Below are positions 27,363 to 36,393 of a stretch of DNA of 64,000 nucleotides, in pieces. The translations under genes were made by a program, and so were the position numbers. The notes under the pieces were generated by a model. It saw only the letters and a list, made by a program, of their open reading frames with translations, was not told the origin of the DNA and did no database searches. Positions within the stretch are counted from its first letter, which is position 1. Every line of letters starts with the position of its first letter. Source of the DNA: Opitutales bacterium (GTDB lineage Bacteria; Verrucomicrobiota; Verrucomicrobiia; Opitutales; UBA2987); the NCBI GenBank assembly GCA_021772515.1, contig JAJFLU010000036.1:123501-187500 (forward strand), in the 5' to 3' direction.

Positions 27363-28448
27363 TTAGAAATTCATTAAGCGTGCCATTTTTACTGAATGAT
27401 CGTCTCTTAAATGGCCGTATGTTTTTGCCACAAGCAAGCCACCATCTTTATGCCCCAACCATGAAGCAACTGTTTGAAAATTAATACCTTTTTCAATTGC
27501 GTTGCTAGCAAAATAATGACGCATACAATGATGGTGAAAGTTTGGTAATCCGGCCATACGGCAGGCTGAGATAAGAGCCTTTTTTGCACTACTGATGGGA
27601 ATTATTCTTTCCTCTTGGTGAATTGTTCCTTCCTCATTTTTTAATCGGTTTAAAAAATCACGCATTACAGGAAATAAAGGAATAATTCTGCTTTCATGGT
27701 TTTTTGTGCCAAGTTCTCCGCCTGTGATTGTAAATCGATTATTCACAAAATCCACCTCTTCCCATTTTAAATGAATCGCCTCTCCTAATCGCATACCGGA
27801 GTAAGCAAGTAATTCAACAAGATTGGCCGCAGATCTAGCGCGAGCATCTAAATTTTTGATCGTTTCGATCAATTCTTTGAATTGTTCTTTTGTTGGGATT
27901 GTGATTGGTTTTCGTCTAATTTTCCTGCTTTTAATGAATTTGGTAGGATTTTCCATAATCAGACCGTCTTGAATCGCATAATCAAAAATTGAAATTAGAG
28001 TGTTGCGGTCATAATTGAAAGTACTTGGAGAAATAGAATTTCCCCTCCATGACTCCCAATTCTCACAAACTCTTTTATTAATCTGATCGAAAGAAAATCC
28101 TTCAAAAAATGGCTTCAATTGATTGATGCACGTTCGCCTACGTTGATGCGAGGATGGCTTTAGCCTACCCTCTCCTGTTTTCATCCAGCGTTTTGCCACA
28201 TCCATGAATGTTACACTGCGCGGGCTTTTCCCAGGATCGAGAATGCCTACCTTGCTTCGAAGGTCTCTCAACCGTCGATTGGTCAAAAGCCTGTCTTTGG
28301 TCTTTAAAGATCGGCGAATTTGCTTGCCAGCTTTTTTTACCCATCCGTAGTATACGCCAGAAGATTTGTGGCGATAAAGGCACTCACCTACCTTTAAAAA
28401 CCGGGACTTTTCATCCTGTTTTGTCGTCTTACGATGATTTGAGGTCAT
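27363..28448 (-). CDS. int: Tyrosine recombinase, island integrase
   Basis: A 361-residue phage-type integrase from the ATG at 28448; the frame continues 24 codons upstream to 28520, without a better ribosome site. N-terminal arm-binding and core-binding regions precede the catalytic domain. Catalytic residues are R220 (SGMRLGEA), K249 (GTKNHES), H307-x-x-R310 (HCMRHYF), H333 (WLGHKDG) and Y344 (AKTYGHL), so the active site is complete. It lies 88 bp from the intact tRNA-Thr it presumably targets. All catalytic positions being present suggests the island may still be mobile. Confidence 0.95.
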   Translation of the reverse strand: MTSNHRKTTKQDEKSRFLKVGECLYRHKSSGVYYGWVKKAGKQIRRSLKTKDRLLTNRRLRDLRSKVGILDPGKSPRSVTFMDVAKRWMKTGEGRLKPSSHQRRRTCINQLKPFFEGFSFDQINKRVCENWESWRGNSISPSTFNYDRNTLISIFDYAIQDGLIMENPTKFIKSRKIRRKPITIPTKEQFKELIETIKNLDARARSAANLVELLAYSGMRLGEAIHLKWEEVDFVNNRFTITGGELGTKNHESRIIPLFPVMRDFLNRLKNEEGTIHQEERIIPISSAKKALISACRMAGLPNFHHHCMRHYFASNAIEKGINFQTVASWLGHKDGGLLVAKTYGHLRDDHSVKMARLMNF

Positions 28449-28502
28449 AAGAGATAATACAGGGTTAAACTTGGGGGTTACAATACAAATATTTATAAAT
28501 TT

Positions 28503-28530
28503 TTGATATTCATAACACATTGAATATCAA
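28503..28530. promoter_or_regulatory. Perfect inverted repeat between int and tRNA-Thr
   Basis: TTGATATTCA (28503-28512) and TGAATATCAA (28521-28530) are exact inverse complements separated by 8 bases, ending 6 bp before the tRNA. It could be an integrase arm site, an Xis or repressor operator, or overlap the tRNA promoter supplied by the island. Confidence 0.6.
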
Positions 28531-28536
28531 TTAGAT

Positions 28537-28612
<76 letters not shown>

Positions 28613-28905
28613 TTTTGTGTGCACTGGTTACCGGTAAGTTTGGGGAATAATTGAATACACGAATGGAGAACCTGCCAAGGGTGGGGGCGTTGTCGAGGAG
28701 CCAGAACAAATAGGGGCGTGTTGCGGGACCCGATCAGGGGTTGGTTCGTTGGCTGGTATTTTTTGCGTTTTTTGACCGCCTGTTCGACTGCTAAATACAA
28801 GGTCGCGACATTTGACAATGCCCATTGAAAGGAGTAAAAGGTACTCGAAAACAAACAGGGGTTTGTAATTTTAACTTTTCATACCCATCCGCTGGAAAAT
28901 TCCGA

Positions 28906-30381
28906 ATGAATTACCCCATAATTTTCAGACTGCTCGGAAACATTTTTTTGGTTGAGGCAATTGCCTTTCTGGTCTGTCTGGGTGTGGGCTATCCCTATCG
29001 CTTTTTGCATCCAGAACAGGGTGCTTTGACCGGTTTCGGGTTAAGTTTCGTCATCGCTTTTGCCATGGCCATCGGATTTCTCTATTTGGGCCAGCAGGGT
29101 GATTTGAGAATGTTTCGCAAGGAGGCCCTTTGCGTAATCGGCTTGGGCTGGATATTGGCCAGCCTGGTCGGCGCCCTTCCCTATTTTCTTATTATTCCGG
29201 GCTGCTCCCTGGCGGATGCCATTTTCGAATCGACCTCAGGCATAACCACCACCGGAGCTTCGGTTTTTACAAATCTGGAGCAGTTTCCGCGTAGCCTGTT
29301 ATTTTGGAGAAGCATAAGCCAGTGGATCGGGGGATTAGGGATAGTGGTTTTTTTCGTGGCCATTTTGAGCTTCCTGGGTGTGGGCGCGAAAATTCTCTAC
29401 TCGAGCGAATCGTCAGCCCATTCCACGGATCTCGATTCGGGTAGAGTGCAAATGGGCGTATTGCAGATCATGGGCCTGTACATGGGCTTGTCGGCAATCT
29501 GCGCGGTAAACTACTGGTTGTGTGGACTGGAGTGGTACGACGCCGTATGCCACATGTTTACATCTGTGGCCACAGGGGGATTCAGCACAAGGAGCACCAG
29601 TGTAGCAGCTTTTCAAAATCCGTTCCTGGAGTGGATGGTCATCCTGTACATGGTCTTGGGAGGAACCAGTTTTATAGTCATGCTCCACTTCCTCAAGGGT
29701 AATTGGAAAACGGTCCGCGAAAGCACCGAAACAGGCGTCTTTTACCTCATTATAGTGGTCGTATCTCTTGTCAAAACTTGGCATCTGATAGTTTTCGAAG
29801 AAAGCGAGTCCTGGCAGGAGGCATTGAGACTGGGCGCCTTTCAGGTAGTTTCCATTTCGACCGGGACCGGGTATACCACCACGGATTTTGACTCCTGGGC
29901 ACCCTTTACCCATTCGATTCTCCTGATTCTCATGATGATTGGGGGAAGCTCCGGCTCCACCTCTGGTGGCCTCAAGGTGATCCGCATCGTAGTGGCAGTG
30001 AAAGTATCCCTCATCAACATCGAAAAAGCTTTTCGCACACGGGTTATCCGCACCGTTAAAATCAATGGGAGAACTCTCGACCGAACCGCACAGGAAGGGG
30101 TTTTTAGCTATTTGGTACTCGCTGCCCTGGTGGCTACTGTGAGTTTTATCTTGCTGGTATTTTTTGAGCCGCTGCTGTCGGTAAAAGGGGCCATTTCCAC
30201 CATTCTGGCTTGCCTGTTCAATGTTGGCCCTGGCTTACAGGAGATTGGCCCGGCCAATAATTACGCATTTTTTCAAGGTTACACAAAATTCGCCCTCTCC
30301 CTTCTCATGATCATGGGAAGGCTCGAGCTTTTTGCCATCCTGGTCCTCTTCTCGCCCTCTTTGTGGAAGCGATTTTCCTGA
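28906..30381 (+). CDS. trkH: TrkH-type potassium uptake channel
   Basis: A 491-residue integral membrane protein that forms the K+ pore of the Trk/Ktr system. It has repeated pore-loop motifs such as STSGITTTGASVF, TSVATGGFSTRS and STGTGYTTTDF, plus SGSTSGGLKVIR near the third and fourth repeats. The ATG at 28906 places the first membrane helix at once (MNYPIIFRLLGN); an upstream start in the same frame adds 27 non-membrane residues and is less likely. Its NAD-binding partner TrkA is not adjacent. Length agrees with TrkH (about 480-500). Confidence 0.93.
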   Translation: MNYPIIFRLLGNIFLVEAIAFLVCLGVGYPYRFLHPEQGALTGFGLSFVIAFAMAIGFLYLGQQGDLRMFRKEALCVIGLGWILASLVGALPYFLIIPGCSLADAIFESTSGITTTGASVFTNLEQFPRSLLFWRSISQWIGGLGIVVFFVAILSFLGVGAKILYSSESSAHSTDLDSGRVQMGVLQIMGLYMGLSAICAVNYWLCGLEWYDAVCHMFTSVATGGFSTRSTSVAAFQNPFLEWMVILYMVLGGTSFIVMLHFLKGNWKTVRESTETGVFYLIIVVVSLVKTWHLIVFEESESWQEALRLGAFQVVSISTGTGYTTTDFDSWAPFTHSILLILMMIGGSSGSTSGGLKVIRIVVAVKVSLINIEKAFRTRVIRTVKINGRTLDRTAQEGVFSYLVLAALVATVSFILLVFFEPLLSVKGAISTILACLFNVGPGLQEIGPANNYAFFQGYTKFALSLLMIMGRLELFAILVLFSPSLWKRFS

Positions 30382-30697
30382 CTCCTCCATCTTTTTTATC
30401 TGATTAATCCAGTGCCGGGGGTCGTGTATCTCAGCCAGAGGAGGTTCACGAATAAATAGAATTCCAATCAAAAACTTTTTACAAAAGGAAATGGAAACGG
30501 GAGGCTGATTAAATTTAATTGCTTGTAAAATTGCCGATGAAGCAGGAGCTATTCGATTTTCAAAATGGGGTTGACAAATCAGAATTATTCACAGATTTTA
30601 CTATTAAATTACCTGTTATAGGTTATTGATTTTCAAACTCCCCCTATAGCTTAGGCGTAGGGTGCGGGGCTACCCAAAAGGTAGCCCCTGCTTATTT
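30382..30697. other. Intergenic gap after trkH
   Basis: No gene is supported. A TTGACA at 30571-30576 is a possible -35 box, but no good -10 lies at the usual spacing. A strong hairpin ends the gap (see next entry). Confidence 0.35.
30666..30688. other. Strong hairpin before the NYN fragment
   Basis: GGGGCTACC and GGTAGCCCC form a perfect 9-bp stem with a CAAAA loop, ending 9 bp before the ATG at 30698. It has no T-run of note and may be a translational block, a repeat end, or an inefficient terminator. Confidence 0.45.
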
Positions 30698-30874
30698 ATG
30701 AAATCGCCATTAAAAACATTCGTTTACGTGGATGGATTTAACCTCTACTACGGATGCCTGAAGGGTTCCGCCTACAAATGGCTGAATATTCCCGAGTTAT
30801 GTGATAAGATTTTGCCAAATAACAAGATTGAAAAGGTTTACGGTAGCGGTTTCCCGCTTGTTTTAGAGGTTTAG
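30698..30874 (+). pseudogene. Truncated NYN (LabA-like) ribonuclease-fold gene
   Basis: The frame encodes FVYVDGFNLYYGCLKGS followed by YKWLNIPELCDKIL, the N-terminus of NYN/DUF88 proteins with its first catalytic aspartate. Family members are usually 170 or more residues; this one loses similarity at about nt 30835 and stops at 30874. The remaining catalytic residues are absent, so it is a broken gene. It marks a decayed accessory patch between trkH and the nucleoside transporter. Confidence 0.75.
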
Positions 30875-31077
30875 AGGCTGGAACAGGAGACAGGAAAAAT
30901 GGAGCCTAGATGCTTTGAAATGAATAGTTTTGCCAATAATGTTAAATATTAGGCAAATGTCTCGATAGAGGGAAAGGGGGTCTTACTTTAATACCAACGG
31001 CCATACTTGTATTATTAGAATGCCGATCAAAATTTTATTTCTAAAAGAAAAAGGAGCCCGTTCATTGTGGGTTAAAA

Positions 31078-31767
31078 TTAGAGATAGGGTGATTCCCAAT
31101 CCTCTTCTCGATACTCGCCCTTCATTCTTTGCTCCCTCTGATATTCTTCTGCCTTCAATCCATCGTTGACGATATACAGAAGGTGTTCCACCCCGCCAGG
31201 AATTATCCCTCCATCGAATATACTGGTCTCTTGCATATATTCTTTTGAAACCTCGTTCAATACTTCAGCAATTGCCTTCAAGGCATCATCCATATTGATT
31301 CGAGAAGCCTCTTCCAAGGGCTTTGCCCCTTCTTCAGTGGCCAATTTGAGATCACTGTGTGCTATTCGTCGGTTACGCCAATCTCGGCAGAAGCCTGATT
31401 TTTCAATGGCATTCTGTATTAACTTATCAATTTTCATTGCAACCCCGTTGTCAGATAACAAGCCGGTCAACCGCTGTATCGTGAGATTATCCTTATTACT
31501 AGTCTTAGGCGGGTCTGTAAGTCGTGCGATATGGAGAATAGTGTCATACCACAAGGTTCGTTGAACTACATTAAAAAACAGTGGGGCCGCTTTATTTACC
31601 AAAGCTACACGGGAGGGTTTCGTCCCATACAAACAGACGTATTCTTTCCACTTCGTATGTACCCACGCTACTTCATTCCATAAGGCATTGAAAAGAGTGC
31701 CAAGTTCCTCTCCCATGCACTCAATTTGATGCTGTCTGACTTCTTCGGCTGTTTTGTTTCTAGCCAT
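31078..31767 (-). CDS. HEPN/AbiU2-like protein
   Basis: A 229-residue helical protein resembling the HEPN_AbiU2 group. The key motif is DWRNRRIAHSD (R131 to H137, R-x5-H), with a long helix region before it that includes LWYDTILHIARLTDPP. HEPN proteins of this type are RNases or RNase-related and occur in abortive-infection and toxin-antitoxin contexts. No obvious nucleotidyltransferase partner is adjacent. The neighbouring NYN fragment and small membrane protein suggest a degraded defence or mobile patch. Family call is moderate; function is inferred. Confidence 0.62.
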   Translation of the reverse strand: MARNKTAEEVRQHQIECMGEELGTLFNALWNEVAWVHTKWKEYVCLYGTKPSRVALVNKAAPLFFNVVQRTLWYDTILHIARLTDPPKTSNKDNLTIQRLTGLLSDNGVAMKIDKLIQNAIEKSGFCRDWRNRRIAHSDLKLATEEGAKPLEEASRINMDDALKAIAEVLNEVSKEYMQETSIFDGGIIPGGVEHLLYIVNDGLKAEEYQREQRMKGEYREEDWESPYL

Positions 31768-31962
31768 TTATGGGCAAGCTATCTTTGACCGTTTCGGCAG
31801 TCAATCTTGATGAATCTGACTTATAATTCAATAAAAAGACGAAACTCCGTGCGTAGTCCAAAACGAAGGACATACAAACTTTCTTGCAAATATAGCTAAC
31901 CCTTTATTCTATCTATCCATCGGCTCCACGCTGCTGTGCGGTCGTCACCTTAGGAGGCAAGT

Positions 31963-32409
31963 ATGGAAAACACTTTGGGAACAGATGAAACGTCACAATA
32001 TAAACTCTATACATTAGGACAAATTGGCGTTGCCACTTATCTTGGTGGTCCAATCGCTGGTTGCTATTTAGTGAGTGAGAATTTCAAACATTTCGATAAT
32101 ACGCGACTTGCAAATAAAATTCAAATTATCGGGATCGTGTCCACGTTCCTCTTATTCGCTGGCATATTATTAGTCCCGGAACGGATAATGGACTCCATTC
32201 CAAACATGGTAATACCTTTAATCTATACTGCGCTCATTGCGGGCTATGCTCAAAAGTCGCAAGGTGAAACCATCAAAGAGAGCTTGGCGATAGGTTATCA
32301 GAAATATTCTGGATGGAGAGTGGCCGGAGTGAGCTTGGGATTTCTTTTTTTAGAATTATTGTATATAATCGCATTAGTAATTGTTATTCCAGAGGAATTT
32401 CTCGCCTGA
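31963..32409 (+). CDS. Small four-helix membrane protein, unknown
   Basis: A 148-residue protein with hydrophobic segments at about residues 20-40, 53-70, 80-97 and 118-145. An ideal AGGAGG (31952-31957) precedes the ATG by 5 bases, strong support for translation. I do not recognise the family. It stands alone on the plus strand, divergent from the HEPN gene. Confidence 0.72.
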   Translation: MENTLGTDETSQYKLYTLGQIGVATYLGGPIAGCYLVSENFKHFDNTRLANKIQIIGIVSTFLLFAGILLVPERIMDSIPNMVIPLIYTALIAGYAQKSQGETIKESLAIGYQKYSGWRVAGVSLGFLFLELLYIIALVIVIPEEFLA

Positions 32410-32617
32410 GGTTTTACTTTCCGTTGTCCGATCAGCAGCAAAAAAGAATGGACTTAAAACCAGTAGGCTACTGTTTAACAAGAGGTTGTATGCCCTTCTA
32501 ATGCCTTTCTTTCCATTTTGTTTTGGATTGTTCATAAATCTGTAATGGATCGAGAATGCCAACAAACATGTCGGTTTTAAAGGGCGTGAGCTTATGCCAC
32601 GTCCCAGCTCGGTTATT

Positions 32618-33916
32618 TCAACTCAGGGCACCGGCTATGGTTCCGGTCATGAGGGTCGCGCAGGTTCCCGCGAGGACGGCTCGGAAGGCGAGGTTTGCGA
32701 GGTTGGCTCTCTGGCCGGGGGCGAGGGCTGATATTCCGCCGATCTGAATCCCCATGCTGGTAAAACTGGCGAAACCGCAGAGGGCGTAGGTCGATATGAG
32801 GATGGATTTTTCATCCGTCAGGTGGCCGCCATCGATCATGTCCCTAAGGTGCGAATAGGCGACGAATTCGTTGAGGACGAGCTTTTCCCCGAATAGCTGC
32901 CCGACCACCAGGATGCTGTCCACATCGACCCCCACCAGAAATGCCACGGGGGCAAGAATCACTCCAAAAACGAAACTCAGCGTGAGGCCCTCGAAGGCGC
33001 CACCGGTTTTTGCATTGATGAATTCGTTGATATGGGTCCACGAGCCGATCCACTCGATCGTTATGAAGTCGAGCATCGCCATCAGAGCGAGAAAAACCAG
33101 CACGATGGCCCCGACATTAACGGCCAGTAGTATGCCCTGAGATGTGCCCGCCGTAATGGCGTCGAAGAGGTTTAAGCCGGTGCTTTCCTTGGAAACTTTC
33201 AGGTTGGTATCGATTGGCTCCCGTTCGGGCAGGAGCATCTTGGCACAGATTATGGCGCTCGGGGCTGCCATGATGGAGGCGCTGATGAGGTGTCGGCCGA
33301 TTTCGACTTTTTTGACCGGATCGTCACCCCCCAGAATCTCGATATAGGTGACGAGGACCGCACCCGCCAAGGTGGCAAAGCCTCCCGTCATGAGGCAGAA
33401 CATTTCCGAACGGGTCATTCGCTCCAGATAGGGCCGAATAATCAGCGGGGCCTCGATTTGACCGACAAATACATTGGCCGCCACGACGAGGCTTTCGGCC
33501 CCGGAAAGGTGCATCGTTTTGTGCATGATCCAGGCAAAAACAAACACAATTTTTTGCAATATCCCAAGGTAATAGAGCGCCGAGGTCAGGGCGGAGAAAA
33601 AGACTATGGCGGGGAGCACTTTAAAGGCAAAAAGAGCCCCAATCGTGCGGTTGATCGGCAGTTCACCAAATAAAAAGGAGGATCCCGCCACCGAAAAATC
33701 CAGTAGTTGACGGACAAAGGAGGACATCCAGTTAATCGCGTCGCTGATCGGTGGCACCTTCAATACGAGAACAGCAACTACCATTTGCAGCGCGAAGCCG
33801 CCTGCCACCAATCGCCAGTTGATGTTCTTGCGGTCCGAACTGCCAAAATAGAGTAAGGCATACAACCCGCCGAGCCCCAACACCCCACGGGTTAAATTCA
33901 TTAGCGTATCCGACAT
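32618..33916 (-). CDS. nupC: Concentrative nucleoside transporter, NupC type
   Basis: A 432-residue CNT-family protein that imports nucleosides with H+ or Na+. Family signatures are GQIEAPLIIRPYLERMTRSE, FCLMTGGFATLAGAV, and the C-terminal TYALCGFASFTSMGIQIGG. Eight or more membrane segments and the re-entrant loops match the family length. Its start is 22 bp after the stop of the PIG-L deacetylase gene, so the two are likely one operon. Confidence 0.94.
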   Translation of the reverse strand: MSDTLMNLTRGVLGLGGLYALLYFGSSDRKNINWRLVAGGFALQMVVAVLVLKVPPISDAINWMSSFVRQLLDFSVAGSSFLFGELPINRTIGALFAFKVLPAIVFFSALTSALYYLGILQKIVFVFAWIMHKTMHLSGAESLVVAANVFVGQIEAPLIIRPYLERMTRSEMFCLMTGGFATLAGAVLVTYIEILGGDDPVKKVEIGRHLISASIMAAPSAIICAKMLLPEREPIDTNLKVSKESTGLNLFDAITAGTSQGILLAVNVGAIVLVFLALMAMLDFITIEWIGSWTHINEFINAKTGGAFEGLTLSFVFGVILAPVAFLVGVDVDSILVVGQLFGEKLVLNEFVAYSHLRDMIDGGHLTDEKSILISTYALCGFASFTSMGIQIGGISALAPGQRANLANLAFRAVLAGTCATLMTGTIAGALS

Positions 33917-33938
33917 CCGACCACAGATTGGACGAACT

Positions 33939-34793
33939 TCACCGTCGGGACAAGCGGTTTAATCGTGCGGCCACATCTTCCCGGAAACGCTCGATGAAGC
34001 CGAGGACGAAGTCATTCACGGGGAGGTTGTCATCATGGATGAGAGGGGTGACATCCATTGCCCAGGTGATGGCGTCGGTGGCGTCGCCTTGGTGGGGATC
34101 GAAAAAGGTGGCATTGGCTCGCCGCCGCCCTTCAATGGCCAGATCGTAGCGTTTGCCGCCGGAAATTTGGGAGTCGAAAATGCTGGTCAGTTTTTCGGCA
34201 AGATCGGGGTATTTACTGGCATCGAGGGCTATTTTTTCGGCATCATCGAGCCAATCGAGATCTCTCCAGCCTTCAAATGCGAGGGCTCTGGCGGGTCGTC
34301 GGTCTCTGGGTAAGGAACGTATCGCCTCGAGGCTTCGGAGGAAAACCGCGACGTGGGTATCGTGTTTATCGGCGGGGTTATGGAGGTAAATGGTTTCGGG
34401 CCGAGCGATTTCCAGAATTTGCCTGAGGTCATCGACCACATCGGGATCATTCCTCACCGCCGCGCTGGAATACGCCAATTGAAACTGCACGTTGTATTTG
34501 CCAAGCGAGGCGGCCTTGCGCTGCTCCTCGCGCCTCAGGGCAATCATTTCCGCATTGGTAAAGTCAGCGTATTTACCCGTGCGTGAACTGCCCGCGCCAT
34601 CGGTCACGGTGACGCCGGTAAACCAGCGGTCGGGCTTTTCGTAACATTCCGCAACCGCCGGATAGCAATTGATCTCGATATCGTCCGAGTGGGCGCCGAT
34701 GCAGAGGTGGGTCGTCCGCCTGAGGGCTTCCTCAAGCCCGGTGGCATCGGGGACAAAAATGTCGGCCTGTTTATTTTTTAATTTCAGTAACAT
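33939..34793 (-). CDS. PIG-L (LmbE) family deacetylase
   Basis: A 284-residue zinc N-deacetylase-like protein. The metal motif CIGAHSDDIEI (AHxDD, near residue 33) and a later YLHNPADKHDTHVAV (HxxH-type ligand) match the family. A long C-terminal region contains WRDLDWLDD and the RYDLAIEGRRRANATF segment found in glucosamine-6-phosphate-deaminase-linked LmbE proteins. Upstream of nupC in the same direction. The substrate is probably an N-acetylated sugar or sugar conjugate, not determined here. Confidence 0.86.
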   Translation of the reverse strand: MLLKLKNKQADIFVPDATGLEEALRRTTHLCIGAHSDDIEINCYPAVAECYEKPDRWFTGVTVTDGAGSSRTGKYADFTNAEMIALRREEQRKAASLGKYNVQFQLAYSSAAVRNDPDVVDDLRQILEIARPETIYLHNPADKHDTHVAVFLRSLEAIRSLPRDRRPARALAFEGWRDLDWLDDAEKIALDASKYPDLAEKLTSIFDSQISGGKRYDLAIEGRRRANATFFDPHQGDATDAITWAMDVTPLIHDDNLPVNDFVLGFIERFREDVAARLNRLSRR

Positions 34794-34939
34794 TGGAAAA
34801 TACTGCTTTCTACCTATCGTAAACCCCTACTATCATGCTGGTATTTTGTGAATCATCAACAGAAAGGTTCATCGACAAGGTTGAAAAACTATGCCAAAGA
34901 ATATTCTCGGAATTTAGAGACGATAATTTAACGAAAACC

Positions 34940-35785
34940 ATGCCTGGAATTTTACTCGACGGAAAAGGGTTGGCCCTGCAGATCGAAGCGGATTTGGCGG
35001 TGCGAGTAACCCGAATCAGGGAGGCTGCCGGTTGCGCAAAGCCCGTTCTAGCCACTATTTTGGTGGGTGATGACCCCGCATCGGCGACCTATGTGAAGCT
35101 AAAGGGTGATGCCTGCCGCCGCGTGGGAATGGAGTCGCGTCCAATTTTTCTTCATCAGGAAACCACCACGGAGAAGCTGCTTGAGGCCATCGAGTCTCTG
35201 AACGCGGACGAGCATGTGCATGGCATCTTGCTTCAACATCCGGTGCCGCCACAAATCGATGAAAGGCAGTGTTTCGACCACATTGCGATTGAGAAAGATG
35301 TTGATGGCGTGTCGAGCCACGGTTTTGGGCGAATGGCAATGAAAGAATCCGCCTATGGGTCGGCCACACCGGCGGGAATCATGCGATTGCTCGGCCACTA
35401 CGAGATCGATTTAAGCGGTTTGCATGCCGTGGTGGTGGGGAGAAGCCCGATCCTTGGCAAACCGATGGCTGCGATGCTGTTGAACGCCGACGCCACCGTA
35501 ACCGTCTGCCATTCGCGGACCGTGAATCTGCCGACCCTTGTCGGCCTTGCGGATATCGTTGTGGGCGCGGTGGGCAAACCGGAGTTCATCAAAGCCGACT
35601 GGATTAAGGACGGGGCCGTGGTGGTGGATGCGGGCTACAATCCAGGCGGAATCGGCGATATCGAACTGGAGCCGCTGAAAGAACGCTGCCGAGCCTACAC
35701 GCCAGTGCCGGGAGGGGTCGGCCCAATGACCATCGCCACCCTACTCACACAAACCGTCGAAGCGGCCGAAAAAGCCCTGCGCTGA
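34940..35785 (+). CDS. folD: Methylenetetrahydrofolate dehydrogenase/cyclohydrolase
   Basis: The bifunctional FolD enzyme interconverting 5,10-methylene-THF and 10-formyl-THF. Motifs include [20 protein letters not shown] with the catalytic Tyr-x-x-x-Lys, [24 protein letters not shown] for NADP binding, and [16 protein letters not shown] near the end. The ATG at 34940 gives 281 residues, the usual size; a longer frame to 34835 adds 35 unrelated residues. Monocistronic and divergent from the PIG-L gene. Confidence 0.96.
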   Translation: MPGILLDGKGLALQIEADLAVRVTRIREAAGCAKPVLATILVGDDPASATYVKLKGDACRRVGMESRPIFLHQETTTEKLLEAIESLNADEHVHGILLQHPVPPQIDERQCFDHIAIEKDVDGVSSHGFGRMAMKESAYGSATPAGIMRLLGHYEIDLSGLHAVVVGRSPILGKPMAAMLLNADATVTVCHSRTVNLPTLVGLADIVVGAVGKPEFIKADWIKDGAVVVDAGYNPGGIGDIELEPLKERCRAYTPVPGGVGPMTIATLLTQTVEAAEKALR

Positions 35786-36015
35786 ATGACGCGAAATTAA
35801 GGCTAATATCGAATTTGCATAGTACTAACTTTTTAAACTTTCGATTCTATGCAGATAGAAATTCTGGAAGGATTTGGTTGGGGAGTTCTTCAACGCTTCA
35901 ACGGGAAATATCGATACTCCTTTCTGCCCAAATATTTACGGCCATCCCGCCAACTAATACTCCCAAAGATTCACTCTCTCGGAGAACGTCCGAGAAGTCG
36001 TCAGGTCCGTATAAT

Positions 36016-36228
36016 TTATTGGGCTTTCCTCTTTGGGGCATACGTCCAATCTATTTTCGCTTCCACGCCTACGGGAATTAACCATCTATTCTCACGTCGG
36101 ATGTCATCGGGTGTAGCAATGCCACGAATAACACGCTCGGAATTCCATCTTCTGAGATTCCTATGGTATTCTTCAAGCTGTTCGAGAGTGTGATTCTCCG
36201 GTAGCTTTGGCTTGGTAAGTTGCTTCAT
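36016..36228 (-). CDS. Small charged protein, unknown
   Basis: A possible 70-residue protein from the ATG at 36228 (MKQLTKPKLPENHTLEQLEE). It is strongly helical and charged, unlike random translation, with RRWNSERVIRGIATPDDI in the middle. A competing ORF on the opposite strand is of poorer composition. No ribosome site stands out. The flanking gaps (35786-36015 and 36229-36393) hold nothing recognisable. Confidence 0.42.
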   Translation of the reverse strand: MKQLTKPKLPENHTLEQLEEYHRNLRRWNSERVIRGIATPDDIRRENRWLIPVGVEAKIDWTYAPKRKAQ

Positions 36229-36393
36229 GGTAATTGTGAAATCTACGTAATTGGCTAACATTTGTCAATGAAAGCTAATTGAGATGTTTTTACCTCCGAC
36301 TGGCGAATTTTGCCCCTCGTGAGTATTTTAGATACGGGTAAGTTGTGACCAAACTTTCTCAAAATTTGGCGGCCTTGGGTCGGCATTGCCCAT

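Noticed and set aside
35849..36193. 114-residue plus-strand ORF after folD
   Set aside because: Overlaps a better-composed minus-strand small ORF and lacks a ribosome site or recognisable features.
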